64,000 nucleotides of DNA from Rhexocercosporidium sp. MPI-PUGE-AT-0058 (lineage: Eukaryota; Ascomycota; Leotiomycetes; Helotiales), in assembly GCA_020746875.1 (NCBI GenBank), contig JAGTJL010000039.1, positions 62,001-126,000 of the forward strand. The letters run 5' to 3'. Below are positions 51,418 to 62,880 of this stretch, in pieces. Position numbers and translations under genes: made by a program. How positions within the stretch are numbered: the stretch's first letter is position 1; each line of letters starts with the position of its first letter. Below the pieces are notes generated by a model, which made no database searches, was not told the origin of the DNA, and saw only the letters and a list, made by a program, of their open reading frames with translations.

Positions 51418-52518
51418 CTATTTCAATCCAAACCGCCCGAGCCGTCCCAGTGCAGTCGATTGTTTCTTCCCCCTTTCTTCGATCTCCCTCATCTCCCTCC
51501 TATATCTTTCATCTTCCCTTCCTTCTAGAGGTCCCCTCCAACTCTCCCTTTCAACCTTGACTATACCATCCACCTCTTCCTGACTGAACACCCCCTTCTC
51601 AACCAAAACTTTCTTCATCTCGTGATCGCTGCACGGTATCACTATGATCGGAACCTTCTTCGCCTCCAATGCCTTCTCATAGGCAGCAAATAAACCGTGA
51701 CTAAACCCATCATACTTCAAAAAATCTCCCTTCCTCACTCTAATCCGGCTGTGGCACAGTTGGGACTTGATCTCGTACTGACCAAGGAGGAAGATCGTCC
51801 GGCAGGAGCTCTGGAGATTCTTTTTGGATTCGTCGGAGACGAGCTCGGTCTTGCCAGCGGGGAATCACGGGGTAGTTAATGTGGTGCTCGTTTCGATCAA
51901 AGAAGATGCGGGATTGGACTGGAAAGAAGCCAGAATTATAGTTCGGCAGACCATGCTGAGAAGTTGGGACCGGCTTGGACGTTTTAGCATTTGATGATTT
52001 CTGTTTGGAAGCTAATACGTACACGAAGAGCTGGAGCCGATCCCCCTGATGTACGAGCTGGTGCAAAAACCCTTTTGCAGCTCAGTGGTTGTGAGCCACT
52101 TGGCTCTACGGTTTCCTTCCCCAAAGATTCTGGTCGTTCATGGTCAACTGTGAGCTCATCCTTCCGCGACAAGAGCAGCTCTGTTAAACTCTTAGTGAGT
52201 GATGCGATATCAGCTTCATGCTTTTCGAAAAGAGTGAGATCTGTTTGAGGAGGTCTCAACTAAAATTTTGTCAGAGTCGCATGCTTTGCTTTACAAACCT
52301 GGTCGGACTCATACCTCGCGAGCCAATAACTCCAGCCTGCTTGCATCGCCATCAAACTGCTGTTCTGACTCCTTGTCTTTCTCCTTTTGGCCCGCCAGCA
52401 AAGGATCTCTAAACCCTTGAAACCCTGTTTCCTTCTTTCTGAATAACGCCATTTCAGATGAGTTTGTTGATAATAATTTGAGATCGAGTTGTGGTTGTGT
52501 TTCCTGGGATGGATGCAC
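51418..52518 (-). pseudogene. Hypothetical fungal protein, three exons and a frameshift
   Basis: Exons 52,518-52,315, 52,259-52,055 and 52,011-51,740 join in phase across introns of 55 nt (GTATGA...TTTTAG) and 43 nt (GTACAT...ATTAG). The product begins MHPSQETQPQLDLKLL. It has a helical segment FEKHEADIASLTKSLTELLL and then PVIPRWQDRARLRRIQKESP. The frame meets TAG after VPTVPQPD at 51,740. The next frame continues at once with DFLKYDGFSHGLFAAYEKAL, VPIIVIPCSDHEMKKVLVEK and a charged tail to 51,418, so a single extra T near 51,739 has probably broken it. If the stop is real, the protein is 226 residues. Family not recognised. Confidence 0.6.
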
Positions 52519-53190
52519 CGACTCCTCCTTCAGCTGGTGCGGGCTTATTGCAGGCAGCGGCAGCGTTTCCCTTCCCCGCTCTTGGCAATCCTTCTGTGGC
52601 CATAGTATTTATAGATGTCCAATCCCCTTCTTCCCCATAAAAGCCGAGTTCAGTTCAGCCTATATCCAGCTGAGACCAGCCCACCACATTTTAGGCCTCG
52701 GGCACCAATTTCAACACCTTCCATGAACTTCCAAAAACATATCTATCTCAGAGCAAGGTGTGAACTGTCATGTTCCCATTAAACCTGAACTCCAGTCAAT
52801 GATCAGGGTTCTTGAGAATGAGCAGAAACACCAAGCATGAGCGGGATGAGCTCCTCAGGCTAGAATCTCTGCTTTCGAAGCCCGCCTTCAAAAGCTGTCC
52901 CGTCCAATCCAATTGTTTGCGTCCAATCAACATCGCCCCAAGACAGCCACCAAGATGGCTGTGTAATGAAGCCTGAGACTTGACCTTCCCGATGTTTTCT
53001 CACTATTTCTCTATGCCTTCTCCGCTTTACGCATGAATGTCAATGGATTCCGAATCACTGTACTCGATATCATATTTCGCACTTGTCATCGTATAAAGTG
53101 ATCGGTCGGAACGTCATCTCAAAGCCCTCATAAGCTTCCCGAACTACCAGGAGCGCTTTTGTCACTCCATCGTGTCTTGATACGATTGCT
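52519..53190. promoter_or_regulatory. Divergent intergenic region upstream of the CorA-like gene
   Basis: Normal composition, with CATAAAAGCC near 52,637 as a possible core promoter element. It separates the minus-strand hypothetical gene from the plus-strand CorA-like gene and probably serves both. No regulator site recognised. Confidence 0.4.
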
Positions 53191-55722
53191 ATGAAGCCTC
53201 CTGATAATGAACACCCGGCTACTGGAGAAATCAAAATATTGCTCAAAGAAATCTTCAATGAGCTGAAGGCCATCGGACTTCATCAAGCTCAACAAGGAGA
53301 GCGCACGAACTCACTTGAGCAGCTACAATCATCGCCAGATAAGGTTTTGCGTCATGACTTTGATGGGAAAGATGGATTGGTAAGCACTTGAAGCTTTCCT
53401 TTGAATTTTCGATACTAAGATACACAAAAGCAGAGTGATTGGTTTTTCGGACACCCGAAAACAGCGACTTGCCGCCCAGAGCTGTCAAAGGAAATAAGGA
53501 GTGGACCGCTTCTCGAAGAGGCACTCCGAAGGTATAAATCAAACTCTGTACCTTATTGGAGTACTCTATACGGCACGCACTTGAAAGATGAGGAGCATCC
53601 CGAGATACCCGATGAAGTCATCCGCAATTCAGAATGGACTGCTATCACGGCAGACTGTTGGAAAATTCCCCATGACAACAGAGTCTCGTTCTGCTTTCTT
53701 TCACCCGCATCAGACCCAACAATCCTGATTAAGGTCCGAAATTTTCTGTCACTTTTTCATCGACCAGAAGATACCGAAATAATGAAGGGAAAAGACTTCA
53801 ACATCTGGGATTGGTTTGACAATGGGATCTCGGCATACTGGTGTCCAGGAAACGAAGCACCCGAACTCTCACAGAAAGCTGCGCAGCAGTTCAGAGGCGA
53901 TGGGTCTCGAACAGATCATGGCAACTTAACAACTATTTCTCACCTCGTTGCGCCTTGGAGGCGAATTATGTAAGTTGAATTAGCCTTCCTATCAGAGAGG
54001 GAGTACCTACCTAAGTTGCTGACGATCAAAGAAATCTAAGGGGGCTTACTACGCTTTCTAATTGTGTAGACTCAGTCATTCGAGAGGATCTTTGCCCCAG
54101 TGATCTTTGTCCTTTCCTGTTTTCAGATTCAACTGAGACCATATTTCATCAGCCCACGGCTGAAATGCTCTGGCGCGCTGTAAAGTGCCATTTAAGCTGC
54201 CAAAGAACGTCAGAGTCTCAGCATTTGGAATTGCGGATCAAAGACCGCGTGCTATTCCATATAACGTTCTTCGAGATCCTGGAGCCTGAGAGAGGGGGAA
54301 GAAAGGTGGAACTTTGGCCATGCGGAGAACTCCACAGCGACAACCAGACGCCCACCAAGAAGCCCCGGCAAGTCCGAGAGAGTGCTTTAACTGTTAGTCC
54401 TCCCAAACAACAACTCTCTTTTGAACGAAGTCTGAAACCAGTCGCAGATTTTTGCAATACCTAGTAGCGAGCTGCCGGGCTCCAATCTTAGATCGATATT
54501 CTGGACAATGATATGTTTACGGCCGGCCCAGTTCCCTCTCCTTGACTACTCCGAGAAAATCGACGACCTCGTTCGCGGCAATACACATGAGATGATTGAC
54601 GAAATGAGCGGTCTGGTTTACAAAGCTCTCCTGGCTGTTGTAAGTCGATGGGAGAAAATTGCCGAGTACTTTGATGGAATCCTTAGCGAAAGGAAAGGGC
54701 TATTCAATCCTGAGTATCACGATAGCCTGTTGACCGATGATGGGATTTTCTCGAGATCAAAGAAGTACTTCTGGGCTATTGGGTTTCTTGAAGAAGTTGG
54801 GAATAGCATATCGGATAATATTGTACAGTTGAAGCGATTTGTGGAGCTCATGAAGTCAAATCCTCCGACTTTAGAGACGACAGGAAGAGACTTTCAACTT
54901 GCTATCGAGAAGCATTATATTACGATCCAAAGGATGCAAATGCTCAAGACAAGGTTTCTGCACAAAAAGAAAGAAGCAATGGCTTTGAGAGACGGTGTAG
55001 GTGATGATTCCAAAACCGTTTCTTGTCTACGAACTGACAAACTTCCACAGCTCTTCAGTGCCAGCGCTGTCATGGAAAGTCGAGCCTCAACCCAATTAGG
55101 CGAGAACATCAGACTTCTCACCTTTGTGAGCATATTCTTTCTTCCCCTTATGTTTTGCACTGTGAGTCCCACATTAAAAATGACCCTCTACCACCACTAA
55201 ATGATTGGGTGGTTGCTGACAGCCTTGTGACCAAAGTCTTTTTGGAGCATCAACGATAATTTGTTCAGTCTCTCAGCCCTCGCAATCGTCATACCTATTG
55301 TCAGTATCTGCACATATGCCATTGTCTTCAACCTCAACGGCATTGCTTGGTTACTAAAGCAAACCACTCGGTCCTCTCTCCTTCAGAAGTTCATCGACTT
55401 CCAAATTGATGGCATGGGCAAAGGTACCGATAGTCACTGGAGGGATCGTGGGGCCTCTTTGAGCAAATTAAGGGCTGCACACCAAGGGAAAGGACATCCA
55501 TCGCGCTGGCGGTTTCTACATTTTGCGGCGCGACAGGTATTTCTCAAAAAGTGGGCATTCATTCCAAGTCTCCAAATATTATCGCGGGCTTCAAGGAGTG
55601 GGAGAGCATTTGGTGCGTCAGAGGGAGACGCATCCCCAGTGTCTCTTGGTAACCTCGGAGACATCCATGTGAGAGTCGAAGTCGATGTTGAAAGCTGTAA
55701 TAACTCGCAGAAAGAGACTTAG
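53191..55722 (+). CDS. CorA-like membrane protein (possible divalent-cation transporter)
   Basis: Five exons, 53,191-53,379, 53,434-53,969, 54,032-54,392, 54,442-55,161 and 55,237-55,722, give an unbroken 763-residue protein. The introns (54, 62, 49 and 75 nt) are GT-AG and in phase. The long N-terminal part is soluble (GHPKTATCRPELS; HLKDEEHPEIPDEV). A helical region follows (EKIDDLVRGNTHEMIDEMSG; EVGNSISDNIVQLKRFVELM) and leads, as in CorA, into two C-terminal transmembrane helices: LLTFVSIFFLPLMFC (about 587-601) and LSALAIVIPIVSICTYAIVF (about 614-633). The loop between them reads SFWSINDNLF in place of the CorA GMN motif, so transport and its ion are uncertain. A 125-residue tail follows. 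The 49-nt third intron is the least certain. First Met after an upstream in-frame stop chosen as start. Confidence 0.8.
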
Positions 55723-56700
55723 TATGCAAATTTATGCCCACCACGAAAAGATCCGGGATTACGTTCTTTGAGAGGAAGTGAAAATTTGACTTCTGCGCTC
55801 GCTTTCGCGGGCTTGGTCTCTTCCCCACTGAGCAAGGGCTCTTCGAGACTCCACAGATCGTCCACCACCTGCATGAAGCAGATTATTAAAGGTAGTTGGA
55901 AGTGTCCATCGCGAGCCAGGTAGTATTTCAAAAATGAAGCCGATACAACTCCTCTCGTCGCTACCCATTGTCATAAGAGAGCTCGAGTAAGGTCCAAGAC
56001 TTATGAATTAAATTGATTATAAAGAAGAAAGGAGAGCTTGAGAGCTTAAGAAGCTAAGCATAAGAAGAGCTTTAACTATAATTAGTTAGCCCATTAACAT
56101 AGAGAGTACCTTAACATAAGGTCCTCCTTTATACCGACGAAAAGAATCGTCTCGTTTCCGTTCTATAATAAGTCATTTCCGTTTTTACTATCCTTAGGCT
56201 AATGCCTTTTATTTTATTTAATCGATTTTATCTTTTGTAAGTCGTAAGGCCTTAGGAAAGCGTCGCTAGAACTCTATTATAAAACCTTTGGCATTGACGA
56301 CGAACTGTAGCAGTTCTTAAGATTAGTTTAATGCGTTATACTCGCGCTATAATATTAAGTACTTAAGCCTTTCTCTTTTATGCGGCGTGTCTTTAAGATG
56401 ACTTCGATAGCCTAAAGTAGTTCTCCGTTCTTGTCAATAGAGATTGGTATAGCAAGGGGGTTAACTTACCTTAGGAGGCTAAGCTAGTTAGCGGGCATTA
56501 GTAGGTTAAGGTAAAAGGTTCTGTGGGTTTTGCCGAACTCGTCTGGCAACTTCAGTTTATAAGAGTGGGAAACGAGGACTTTATTTATTTAATACGGACT
56601 ATAGAATTTATTATCTAGCTTCTTAATTGGCTTGGCGGACGTAATGTTCCTAGAATCTAGGTAGACCTCGTCCTTAGGTTTATATATAAGATGCGGTTGT
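55723..56700. other. Intergenic, no gene seen
   Basis: Normal composition to about 55,985, then RIP-type AT-rich DNA. The purine-rich piece near 56,025-56,070 could be retrotransposon end sequence, but no LTR pair was found. Confidence 0.4.
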
Positions 56701-59700
56701 CGGTTGGCGTTAGCGTGCTTCTCTTGCCTACTCTAAGACGTAGTAAGGTTCTCGTATAAGACGTCGAAGATATTATTTATTTTCTTAACGAATTCTACTT
56801 CGTCCTTTTATTAATTCTGTATATATTGAAAAGATTTAGTGGCTAGCGGTCGGGGTAGTCTAAATCTTATATGGAGGTGGAACGTGTAGTTCGCGAAGAA
56901 CGGTGACATTAATATTATTAAACGTAGTATTATTAGCTACGAATTCGGCGAGAAGGAAGCTATTTAACCTAGCCGTCTTACATAAAGTTCATATACTAAC
57001 GTAAGTACTGTTTTAAGAAGGCATTGGCGATTTCCGTCTGACTATTAGATTCGGGGTGGTATGTAGTAGATAAAGCAACGTTAATTCGTAATTACGAGTA
57101 TATAACATCCCAGAAGGTATTAACAAACGTAAAGCTACGGTTTAATATAATAGATTCGGGGAGGCCGTATAATTTCTAGACGTCACGAATAAATAGAAGT
57201 GTTTAATTTTTAATTTTTAGGTCCTTTTTGTATGAGGTGTAATGCCGCATTTTTATTAAACGGTTAACGACTATTATAATTATATTAAACCCTTTGCTCT
57301 TGTACTACTTTAGGTAGGACAATAGTCCTTCGTTAATAGGTAGTAGTCCGATAAAATCCACGAATATATCCCGCTAGCGAGCTAGTGGTAGAAGAAGGGG
57401 CTTTAGCGTGCCTCCGTAGCGGAGTCTATTGATTTTATTTCGGTGGCAGTCGCGACAGCGGAGTGCGTAGGCACTAGAATCAGCTGATATACTAGGCCAC
57501 CAGTAGTTTCTGCTTAAGAGGGCATATAGCTTATTCTTTTTTAGGTATCCAGATTCGTATAAGTCGTGAGAAAGTTACGTAAGTAAGAGTTTAAGTTCTC
57601 CTTCGAGGACGTAGATTCGGCCTCGGAATAAGAGTCTATTATTAATGATTTCGCATTCAAATAATAGGACTACTTTCGAGTAAGGAATCCCTTTAGGCTT
57701 CATCATCTTTACTTTAATTGTCTTTCAAAATTTGTTAATAGTATACCCAATATTTAGGAGTCTTGTGATTTTATGGTTTATCGACTCGAGCTCTGACTTT
57801 ATGACGGTAGGTGCTACGTATAGTTTATCTTTAATATTAACGTTTAAGTTATTATTACTTAATAAAGCGTGGTTTTAATATGCTATATAAGAGTCATCTT
57901 CGGACGATAGGAGGTTTTACGAGCGTTTAATAAGGGCGTCGGGTTTTTTTCTTTAAATATTAGGTTTATAATAGATAATAAAGTCGAATTATAAGAAGAA
58001 CTCGTTCTAGCGTACTTGCCGGCGAGTCAACTGTTTCGTGATCATAAAATTTTAAAGTTGCGATAGTCTGAAAGTATATAGATTAAGTAATAGGAACCTT
58101 ATAAGTCGAATTTCTAACCCTCGAAACATCGTACAATAATAAATAATTCCTTATCGTAAATCTCATAATTACACTCCACTAAGTTATACTTTTTAAATAT
58201 GAACGCTACAGGATGTAGTACGCCTTAGTTATCTTTTTGAGGTAGTACTCTTAAAAAGATATAGTCGGAGGCGTCTGTTTTAATAAAGATTTCTTTAAGT
58301 GGGTCGAAATGGCGTAAAATAGGTATTAAAGTGAACGTATCTCTTAATGTTTAAAAAGCTCTTTAATAAATAAGTAATAAAAAGAATTTTACTCTCTTTT
58401 ATATTAAAGCTATTAAAAGTGGTATAATTCTTAAGAAACCTTTAATGAATTGTTTATAAAAGTTTGTAAAGCTTAAAAAGGCTTGTATATCTTTTATATT
58501 ACTCAGGAGTTCCCAATTCGTAATAGCTTTCACTTTAACATAGTCTATTCGTATGCTATTGGTAAAGATAATTATGCTTAAGTAGGTCACTTTTATTACC
58601 TCGAATTCGTATTTCGTAACGTTTAATTAAAGTCCGGCGTCTTGTAAGGCTTTAATAATAAGGCGTACGTGCTTTTAGTAAGATATTAAGTCGTCGGAGT
58701 CAACTAAGACGTCGTTAATATAAATTATATAAAAGACGTTGAGATATAAATAGAGGATTTTGTTAATTTAGGCCTAAAAGGTTGCCGGGGCGTTTAATAA
58801 GCCAAATAATATAACTAAAGACTCGTATAATCTATATCGTGTGTTAAAAGCTATAAAATACTCTCGTCCTTTTATAATATAAATACGGTTAAACGTTATA
58901 ATAATATTAAGCTTCATATAGATCTTTACTCTACTTAAGCGTATTAGCGTCTTTTAAATTAACGGTAAGGGATACCGGTTTTTAATTGTGATAGCGTTTA
59001 AAGCGCGGTAATTTACGCAAAAACGGAGGCTCCTTTTAGGTTTTTTTATAAATAAAACAAAAAAAGCTATAAGTAATTTATTAATACGGATAAAGCCTTT
59101 AGTAAGGTTCTCGTTTAAGAATTTGCGAAAGACGAGTAATTCATTTTCTGACATATTATATAAGGGCCTTATAAGTGGGAGCTTCCCAGAGAGGAGTTTT
59201 ATTTTATAGTCGTAAGCTTTGTGTGGGGGTAACTTGTCGGCCTTACGGCGGTCCTAGGTAGACAGTAAATCATGCATATACTTTGGGACTTTAGTCTTTG
59301 GATCTAGGTAAGCCTTCGGGGCTAACGCTTTACGGATATCTTTTATAAACGCTCCTACAAAAAGCAAACTAGCGGTAGTCTTATAACGGTTTTCGTGGTC
59401 GTCTTTATTAAGTTTTAAGGCCTTGTTAAGCGTGCGTTCTTCGTCGATTATTAAGTCGCATTCGCATATTATAAGTTTTTTACCAAAAGACGTTAATAAC
59501 TCGTCGATCTCGGTAAGAGAGGCTGAGAAGATCTTGACGCTATGTTGTTTCAAGAGTAGGTTAAAGGCGGAGGCGTTAACCCGTCGCATAAGGAGACGTT
59601 GAGGGGCTAGGCGTAAAGGAGGTAAATGTCTTATAATATAGACGACTTCTTAATAAGTGCTAAGAGACAGGCAAGTCTTTCGACAATAGTTACTACCGAA

Positions 59701-59900
59701 AGAGATAAAGCCACCGCCATAATCCGAGTGGGGGTTATGTTTACAGAGCCACGTGTGGCTTAAGATAATGTTATAACGCGTTAACTTTATGTCAGATGGA
59801 GTTCACGGTAGGTAAAGCTTCCTAGAGGTTTAAGGTAAAATATATTTAAAGAATTAATCTCTGGCCTTCGAAGAAGTCCAGAAGAGAAGCGTATATATAA
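56700..59900 (-). mobile_element. Ty3/Gypsy retrotransposon pol, RIP-mutated
   Basis: Minus-strand Pol relic in the Gypsy order. Protease end with LSHTWLCKHNPHSDY (near 59,740) and a spacer MRRVNASAFNLLLK (59,589). Reverse transcriptase: [20 protein letters not shown] (near 58,990) and YINDVLVDSDD (near 58,715; YIDD with D to N). RNase H: IKTDASDYIFL (near 58,270) and [11 protein letters not shown] (near 58,155). Integrase zinc region and core: SHDLYESGYLKKNKLYALL (near 57,550), CRDCHRNKINRLRYGG (near 57,440), DFIGLLPINEG (near 57,350) and STTYHPESNSQTE (near 57,050). The integrase-last order separates it from Copia. Many TAA/TAG stops make it dead. LTRs were not identified, so the ends are approximate. 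Confidence 0.87.
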
Positions 59901-60082
59901 AGGAGGTTACCCGTGAGGGGAAGTAAAACGCCGGCGTAATTAGAAATATAAGTAGGACTGATTTTATTAATACCGTAAAAGCCTCGGCCTCTTTATGTTA
60001 TGAAAAGAAGAGATTTGGTGTGAATGATGATTCCATTACTTCGGGGGAAACTAGGTCTATATAACTACTTTTAGGCGCCAAG

Positions 60083-60150
60083 CTATTTAGCTCTCGCATT
60101 GGCTATTTGCTCTCGCATCGGCTATTTGCTCTCGCATCGGTTATTAGCTT
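60083..60150. repeat. 19-bp tandem repeat, three copies
   Basis: GGCTATTTGCTCTCGCATC repeats at a 19-bp period with single-base differences. It lies just upstream (in pol orientation) of the Gypsy protease. Confidence 0.8.
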
Positions 60151-60197
60151 TTATATTGAAACTAGCTTTGTATTAAGACTAGCTTTATATTACTAAA

Positions 60198-60307
60198 GCT
60201 TCCGAGGTTTAAAACACGGAAGCTTAAGGCTTAATGAAGCCACTGTTTTAGCCATGAATAACCCTTTACTGGAAGCTTAAAGCTTCCGAGGTTCAAAGCA
60301 CGGAAGC
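60198..60307. repeat. Duplicated hairpin motif GCTTCCG...CGGAAGC
   Basis: Two copies of a 26-bp palindromic motif at 60,198-60,223 and 60,282-60,307, each with 7-bp arms. The second differs from the first by C for T and G for A, the differences RIP would create. Confidence 0.75.
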
Positions 60308-60798
60308 CGAGGCTTTATGCGAAGCCGGAGATTTATGCAAAGGTAGTTGAGTTATGGAAAGGTATGCTTAATATAATCTTATATTATTAAGCGAGTTTAG
60401 CCGAGGCTTAATATAATCTTATATGTTACGGGCCCAATTTCGTATAAATAAAATAAATAAGCATATATATATAATAATTATTTCCTCTTTTAATAGTAGC
60501 GTCCGCGATACTAATGCTTTAATTAATAATATGTCGGTACGCCTTCGCGTCGCCTAAAGCGAGGACTAGGCCGCGGTGGGTCGGACAGCCGTATTCCGGT
60601 TAATAGGTTTAATTAATTAAATTAATACGGTTATTTAAATTACTACGCTAAACATGTGGTGCTGCACCGCGATTAGTTTGTCAGACGTCGTTTAATTACT
60701 TTATAAGCTGTTCTGCATAATACATTAGTATTCTTAATTTAATAAATAAAAATAACTTTATAAAATAATAGAAAATGTTTATTTTAGTTATAAGACTT

Positions 60799-61302
60799 TT
60801 ACGCATAAATATAAGAGTTCTTATATTTATATTCGAGTGCTATACTTATCGTTATTATTAAAGAGTTGTCTTCAGTCGGCGAAGTGATGGGCAGGTTACG
60901 CGCTAATAACGTATTATTATTAGCGCCATAATTAATATCTTTAATATTATGAGATATATTTAAGTGTTGCTTTATAGCTTTTATATCAATAATAGCAAAG
61001 TCGCATTTAAGACATATAATACCTTTATATGAGTTTAAATAATTAAAATAATATTTATAAGGTGTAGGGCTTTTAATATTAGCCTGATTTTCAATAATAA
61101 AATCTTTTAATTTATTATTAATAATAGAAGTAATTTCTTCTTTAATATAAATATTTAAATGAAACTTATTTAAGTGTTTAATAATACTCTTTATAAAGCC
61201 GAGAGCCGATTTACAAGTCGCGCAAATTACAACTTGAAATTCAATATTATAAATTAAGTCTTTATAAATAAGACTTTCGGTATTAAAAGTAATAAAATCC
61301 AT
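60799..61302 (-). pseudogene. DUF3505/OrsD-like C2H2 domain fragment
   Basis: An open frame of 167 codons with two Cys2-His2 fingers of the type found at the N-terminus of TLH proteins and in OrsD-like proteins: VVICATCKSALGFIKSIIKH with a following His (near 61,215), and GIICLKCDFAIIDIKAIKQH with a following His (near 61,000). Composition is extremely AT-rich with many Ile, Asn and Lys codons, so the open frame may survive by chance after RIP. No helicase or recombinase-like region accompanies it. A functional small zinc-finger protein is possible but unlikely. Confidence 0.55.
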
Positions 61303-61529
61303 TATTTAAAGTTAAATAAAAAGTTGTAATTCGAGTTGATTTAAAGCTTCAGATTAAAAAGTAATAATCGGTTGATTAAAAAAAAGAAAGAATATTAAAT
61401 ATTCTAAGGTTTATATAATAAGTTATAGTTAATAGATTTTATTAAGTTTTTAAAGGTTTAATTATTTAAATCTTTTCTTAAGTTATTTTAAAGCTAAATT
61501 TTTAAAATATTAATTAAATGAGTTATAAG

Positions 61530-62065
61530 TTAAATAATTAGAACTTTAATTAAATAAGTCTTACGTCAATTATTTAAAACCTTAATTTAATGAGTTATAT
61601 AGTAATTGTTTAAAACCTTAATTAAGTGAGTCATATAGTAACTATTTAAAACTTCAATTAAGTGAGTTATATATTAATTATCTAAAACCTTAATTAAATG
61701 AGTCATATAGTAATTGTTTAAAACCTTAATTAAGTGAGTTATATAATAACTATTCAAAACCTTAATTAAGTGAGTTATATAATAACTATTTAAAACTTTA
61801 ATTAAGTGAGTTATAGGTTAAATTATTTGAGCTTTAATTAAGTATATTATATTTTAATTAATTAAAACCTTAATTAAGTGAGTTATATAATAACTATTTA
61901 AAACTTTAATTAAGTGAGTTATAGGTTAAATTATTTGAGCTTTAATTAAGTATATTATATTTTAATTAATTAAAATCTTAATTAAATGAGTCATTTAGTA
62001 ATTATTTAAAACCTTAATTAAATAAGCTAAAAGTTACTTATTTAAAGGTTTAATTAAGTAAATCA
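61530..62065. repeat. 36-bp minisatellite with a 108-bp higher-order unit
   Basis: About 14 copies of a 36-bp unit containing AACCTTAATTAAGTGAGT. In the middle, three consecutive diverged units (108 bp) are themselves repeated once, near 61,806 and 61,914. Copies differ mainly by TCA/TTA and GTAACT/ATAACT exchanges. Confidence 0.85.
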
Positions 62066-62585
62066 TATATTATTTAACTAAATAATTAAATACTAGAGTT
62101 TTAAACATCTTAAGTTAAGTTTTATTATTTATATAATACCTTCTAAAAGCTACTTTTTTTTAAATTCCAAAGTACTTTCAAAATCTTAAGATTACTTATT
62201 TACAGTTGTAATTACCTTATTACTTCTTCGTTAATCAAATCATATTTAAAGTAAGTAAAAATATTATAATTATTAATAAAGTAATTAATAAATTAAAATT
62301 AAAATGGCTTTTATAATTGATATTACCCCTGAGGCTTATATTAAAGAATATTTAAACCTTCGTTTTACTATTTCTACTAAAAGCTTTTCTTATAATATTA
62401 ACGGCTTTATAGCTAAAAGGATTTAACTTTAAAACTAAGAATTTTAAGCAAAACTTCGGCTATATAATTCGCTTAAAAAGCGAGGAAATAGTCCTAAATA
62501 TTATAAGACAAATCAAAGACCTTATTATAAAGAAGGTCTTAATAACTTATTTATTATCGAATATAAAATCGGTTCGACTATTGTG
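62066..62585. other. AT-rich DNA with a short possible coding relic
   Basis: A plus-strand frame opens at 62,304 (MAFIIDITPEAYIKEYLNLR) and is broken after about 40 codons. Not recognised. Confidence 0.3.
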
Positions 62586-62880
62586 GTGGGGTTGACCTCA
62601 GAGATCCATTTGTCACGTGATTGAGCTGCATCTTACTATATTTAAGATAGCCTTTAGGGCAATATCTTTTAAGGACAATAACGATTTTTACTATTATAAC
62701 TTTTCCTTTTTATTTAAATTATATCTTTCTTTTCTTTTAATAAATTATATTCTTTAAATATATAATATCTTTAGTATTTATTAAATAAGTATTTCTTACG
62801 TTTATCCTCCGGTACTTACTTTATTACTCTCTTATTATATACTTAATGTTTTCCCCTTTATATATTTTAGTAACTTACGT
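62586..62880 (+). repeat. Possible LTR of a retrotransposon
   Basis: AT-rich DNA changes at 62,584 to an island starting TGTGGTGGGGTTGACCTCAG, followed by a TATTTAAG box near 62,638 and pyrimidine-rich sequence to about 62,880. TG at the start and a TATA box are usual for an LTR. No second copy is inside the window, so this is tentative. Confidence 0.35.

Noticed and set aside
51332..51583. Plus-strand Ser/Pro-rich ORFs at 51.3-51.6 kb and 52.0-52.7 kb
   Set aside because: Antisense to minus-strand exons that splice in phase and read as an ordinary charged protein.
55434..55974. Minus-strand ORFs over and after the last CorA-like exon
   Set aside because: Antisense to the membrane protein tail; no motif or start context.
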